64,000 nucleotides of DNA from Pelomonas sp937871895 (GTDB taxonomy: Bacteria > Pseudomonadota > Gammaproteobacteria > Burkholderiales > Burkholderiaceae_C). Under the pieces are notes generated by a model. It had not been told where the DNA came from. It worked only from the letters and a program-made list of their open reading frames with translations, and did no database searches. Made by a program: the position numbers and the translations under genes. Positions 61,980 to 64,000 of this stretch are shown in pieces (position 1 is the stretch's first letter; each line of letters starts with the position of its first letter). The DNA lies in the NCBI RefSeq assembly GCF_046348265.1, contig NZ_JAXMEO010000005.1; one strand, written 5' to 3'.

Positions 61980-62693
61980 ATGAACCTGCTTCACACCCTT
62001 CATCGCGCCGCGCTCAGCCTGGCCTGCGCACTTGGCACCGGTTTGCTCACCACGGCCTCCGCAGCGCCGGTCACCTACCACTATGAGGCCAGCCCCTGGA
62101 GCTACTGGATCGACAACTCGGGCCACAACTTCCAGACCTTTGCCAACCCGATCCGGTCCGCCTCGCTGGACTTCACGGTTGCGGGGCCGCTCGCGGCCAA
62201 TTTGGGCTCGCAGTACAACCCGGTCAATGTCACCGGGCTGCTCAGTGCCTGGTCCTATGACGGTGGGCGGGACTTCACGCAGGTGAACAGTCTCAACGCC
62301 TCGGCCTACTTCTCCCTCTTCCTGCGGACGGGCAGTCAGGGCGAGATCCTGGAGAGCAGGTTCTACATCGGCTCTGCGCCCCTCACCGTGCCCGGCTTGC
62401 CGAGCGCGGCTCATGCCTCGCTCTACGTTGACTACAGCGGTTCCTACTTGCAGGAACGGGTCGACTACAGCGACTACATCCGCTGCCAGGGCTACAACCT
62501 CTACGGCCAGCCCTACTGCTATGCCGGTAGCGAAGGTGGGTACAACCAAATGGGCGGCGGCCTCTGGACGATGAGCGCGGTGAACACGGATCCACAAGGC
62601 CCCGGCAATCCCGTGCCCGAGCCCGCCAGCCTCGCGCTCGTCAGCGCGGCCGCGCTGGGCCTGGCCTGCACGCGCCGCCGCAAGCTGACTTGA
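61980..62693 (+). CDS. PEP-CTERM sorting domain protein, copy 1
   Basis: 237 residues from the ATG at 61980. Signal peptide (LSLACALGTGLLTTASA), mature beta-rich part with Tyr-rich segments (YHYEASPWSYWIDNSGHNF, YLQERVDYSDYIRCQGYNLY) and two Cys, then PEP-CTERM tail VPEPASLALVSAAALGLACTRRRK. Expected to be processed by exosortase and exported to the surface or matrix. Its sequence is unlike the other PEP-CTERM protein at 44895-45644. Identical to the copy at 63224-63937. Confidence 0.87.
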   Translation: MNLLHTLHRAALSLACALGTGLLTTASAAPVTYHYEASPWSYWIDNSGHNFQTFANPIRSASLDFTVAGPLAANLGSQYNPVNVTGLLSAWSYDGGRDFTQVNSLNASAYFSLFLRTGSQGEILESRFYIGSAPLTVPGLPSAAHASLYVDYSGSYLQERVDYSDYIRCQGYNLYGQPYCYAGSEGGYNQMGGGLWTMSAVNTDPQGPGNPVPEPASLALVSAAALGLACTRRRKLT

Positions 62694-62950
62694 TCAGTCG
62701 CCGCCCTGCCGCTGCTTGCGCGGCCGGCCCGCGAGCAGCTTGTCGTACAGCCAGTTGGGCAGCAGGCGCATCAGCTTGGCCACGATGCCCATCTGCCAGG
62801 GGATCACGCGGTAGCTGACCTGGGCCCGAATGGCGCGGACCGCCTGTTCGGCAAAGCCATCTGCCGTCATCAGGAAGGGCATGCTGTAGCGGTTGCTGCG
62901 CGTCAGCGGCGTGTCGATATAGCCGGGCAGCAGGGTGACGACGCGCACGC
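62694..62950 (-). pseudogene. Short-chain dehydrogenase, 3' fragment left by the duplication
   Basis: Only the last ~85 codons survive: VRVVTLLPGYIDTPLTRSNR (the conserved PGxxxTP segment after the active site), then MPFLMTADGFAEQAVRAI and a basic tail. At 62951 the frame runs into the leader of the second unit, giving an unrelated N-terminus. The Rossmann site and catalytic Ser-Tyr-Lys are missing, so it cannot work as a dehydrogenase. Its stop abuts the PEP-CTERM stop. Confidence 0.85.
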
Positions 62951-63223
62951 CAGCTGTTCCGCTGCCCTTGCGTCTGGCGCGCACTCTAAGCGCACGGCCG
63001 CGCGGGTGCCAAGGGCCATGTCGCCAGGTGTGGCAGGCAGGCCGCAGGTTCAAGCGCAGCGCGGGCCTGCTGGGCGGTGTCAGGTGCCGTCAGAGCGCCC
63101 ACCCCCCGAGCCGAGGGGGCGGTGGCTGAGCCGTTTGGCTCAGCTTCCGCGCGGATAACAAGGTCACCCCATGGTGGCCCGTGTCCGGCACGGACGCCGC
63201 CCTTGCCTCACAGAGCACTCATC

Positions 63224-63937
63224 ATGAACCTGCTTCACACCCTTCATCGCGCCGCGCTCAGCCTGGCCTGCGCACTTGGCACCGGTTTGCTCACCACGGC
63301 CTCCGCAGCGCCGGTCACCTACCACTATGAGGCCAGCCCCTGGAGCTACTGGATCGACAACTCGGGCCACAACTTCCAGACCTTTGCCAACCCGATCCGG
63401 TCCGCCTCGCTGGACTTCACGGTTGCGGGGCCGCTCGCGGCCAATTTGGGCTCGCAGTACAACCCGGTCAATGTCACCGGGCTGCTCAGTGCCTGGTCCT
63501 ATGACGGTGGGCGGGACTTCACGCAGGTGAACAGTCTCAACGCCTCGGCCTACTTCTCCCTCTTCCTGCGGACGGGCAGTCAGGGCGAGATCCTGGAGAG
63601 CAGGTTCTACATCGGCTCTGCGCCCCTCACCGTGCCCGGCTTGCCGAGCGCGGCTCATGCCTCGCTCTACGTTGACTACAGCGGTTCCTACTTGCAGGAA
63701 CGGGTCGACTACAGCGACTACATCCGCTGCCAGGGCTACAACCTCTACGGCCAGCCCTACTGCTATGCCGGTAGCGAAGGTGGGTACAACCAAATGGGCG
63801 GCGGCCTCTGGACGATGAGCGCGGTGAACACGGATCCACAAGGCCCCGGCAATCCCGTGCCCGAGCCCGCCAGCCTCGCGCTCGTCAGCGCGGCCGCGCT
63901 GGGCCTGGCCTGCACGCGCCGCCGCAAGCTGACTTGA
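63224..63937 (+). CDS. PEP-CTERM sorting domain protein, copy 2
   Basis: Identical in protein sequence to copy 1, with the same leader (unit 2). Both copies keep their full upstream region, so both could be expressed, doubling dosage. The absence of differences means the duplication is very recent, maintained by conversion, or an assembly artefact. Confidence 0.87.
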   Translation: MNLLHTLHRAALSLACALGTGLLTTASAAPVTYHYEASPWSYWIDNSGHNFQTFANPIRSASLDFTVAGPLAANLGSQYNPVNVTGLLSAWSYDGGRDFTQVNSLNASAYFSLFLRTGSQGEILESRFYIGSAPLTVPGLPSAAHASLYVDYSGSYLQERVDYSDYIRCQGYNLYGQPYCYAGSEGGYNQMGGGLWTMSAVNTDPQGPGNPVPEPASLALVSAAALGLACTRRRKLT

Positions 63938-64000
63938 TCAGTCGCCGCCCTGCCGCTGCTTGCGCGGCCGGCCCGCGAGCAGCTTGTCGTACAGCCAGTT
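63938..64000 (-). CDS. Short-chain dehydrogenase, C-terminal end (gene continues beyond window)
   Basis: The last 20 codons plus stop of the same SDR as the fragment at 62694-62950, ending NWLYDKLLAGRPRKQRQGGD. In this unit the gene presumably continues intact past the right edge, so this is likely the functional parent. From the fragment, the family is a classical SDR; the substrate is unknown. Confidence 0.75.
   Translation of the reverse strand, partial: NWLYDKLLAGRPRKQRQGGD

Larger units (their letters stand above)
61707..64000. repeat. Perfect 1,244-bp tandem duplication (second copy truncated by window end)
   Basis: Unit 1 is 61707-62950; unit 2 starts at 62951 with the same CAGCTGTTCCGC and runs to the window end (1,050 bp seen, no difference noticed). 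Each unit holds a leader, a PEP-CTERM gene and, tail to tail, the 3' end of an SDR gene. The junction at 62950/62951 cuts the SDR copy of unit 1. A hairpin GCTGAGCC-GTTT-GGCTCAGC lies at 61881-61900 and again at 63125-63144. Confidence 0.9.

Overview
The window is one contiguous piece of a high-GC bacterial chromosome, densely packed with genes. The gene complement points to a betaproteobacterium of the order Burkholderiales, perhaps near Rubrivivax, Ideonella or Roseateles. The evidence is the TorF-porin/glnK/amtB cluster behind a sigma-54 promoter, the proteobacterial type of gshA, ubiA and ubiC, a Gly-rich RRM protein and PEP-CTERM sorted proteins. No rRNA, tRNA, CRISPR array or prophage was found. 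The placement is inferred from gene families, not from a marker gene.

Layout. 1-2.05 kb: 3' half of cobalamin-dependent metH. 2.1-4.75 kb: an accessory patch with two lower-GC genes of unknown function and a PilJ/MCP-like gene split by a 268-bp, highly self-complementary MITE-like element. 5.5-20.8 kb: a sugar locus. On the minus strand is an overlapping operon of a GntR/FCD regulator, a multidomain GH29 fucosidase, a GH42 beta-galactosidase and a second GH29. Facing away from it on the plus strand are a ribose-type ABC importer and five catabolic genes (lactonase, MDR dehydrogenase, tagaturonate-reductase-like, mutarotase, altronate-dehydratase-like). Five TGGNNNGACCA-type operators lie in the divergent control region. 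20.9-25.2 kb: a minus-strand operon (membrane protein, trypsin-like protease, ComM ATPase, flavin/PNPOx-like protein). 25.2-28.1 kb: nitrogen operon. 28.3-33.4 kb: gshA, kup, an MFS transporter. 33.5-38.2 kb: a lipoprotein cluster (COG3014, YcfL-like, LpoB, CsgG-like) with a partial lpoB duplication. 38.2-40.85 kb: a second accessory patch with a HigBA-like toxin-antitoxin pair between two ~255-bp direct repeats, then a complete IS5-family element. 41-58 kb: mostly housekeeping and metabolic genes (gshB, DUF885 peptidase, prolyl oligopeptidase, frmA, GST, ubiA, ubiC, GMC oxidoreductase, MarC). 58.6-61.6 kb: RRM protein and a DUF5916 protein. 61.7-64 kb: a perfect 1,244-bp tandem duplication of a PEP-CTERM gene and the 3' end of an SDR gene; the second copy runs off the window.

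How the genes work together. The sugar locus reads as one catabolic unit: exported glycosidases release L-fucose and/or L-galactose and galactose, the ABC system imports a monosaccharide, and the five enzymes resemble the chain lactone -> L-galactonate (or L-fuconate) -> 5-keto acid -> D-altronate type -> 2-keto-3-deoxy acid. The first aldose dehydrogenase and the final kinase/aldolase are not in the window. This is the best candidate here for an incompletely described system. The other strong observations are structural: the nested-hairpin element, an in-frame 84-bp insertion inside a fucosidase gene, the repeat-flanked toxin-antitoxin module and the terminal tandem duplication.
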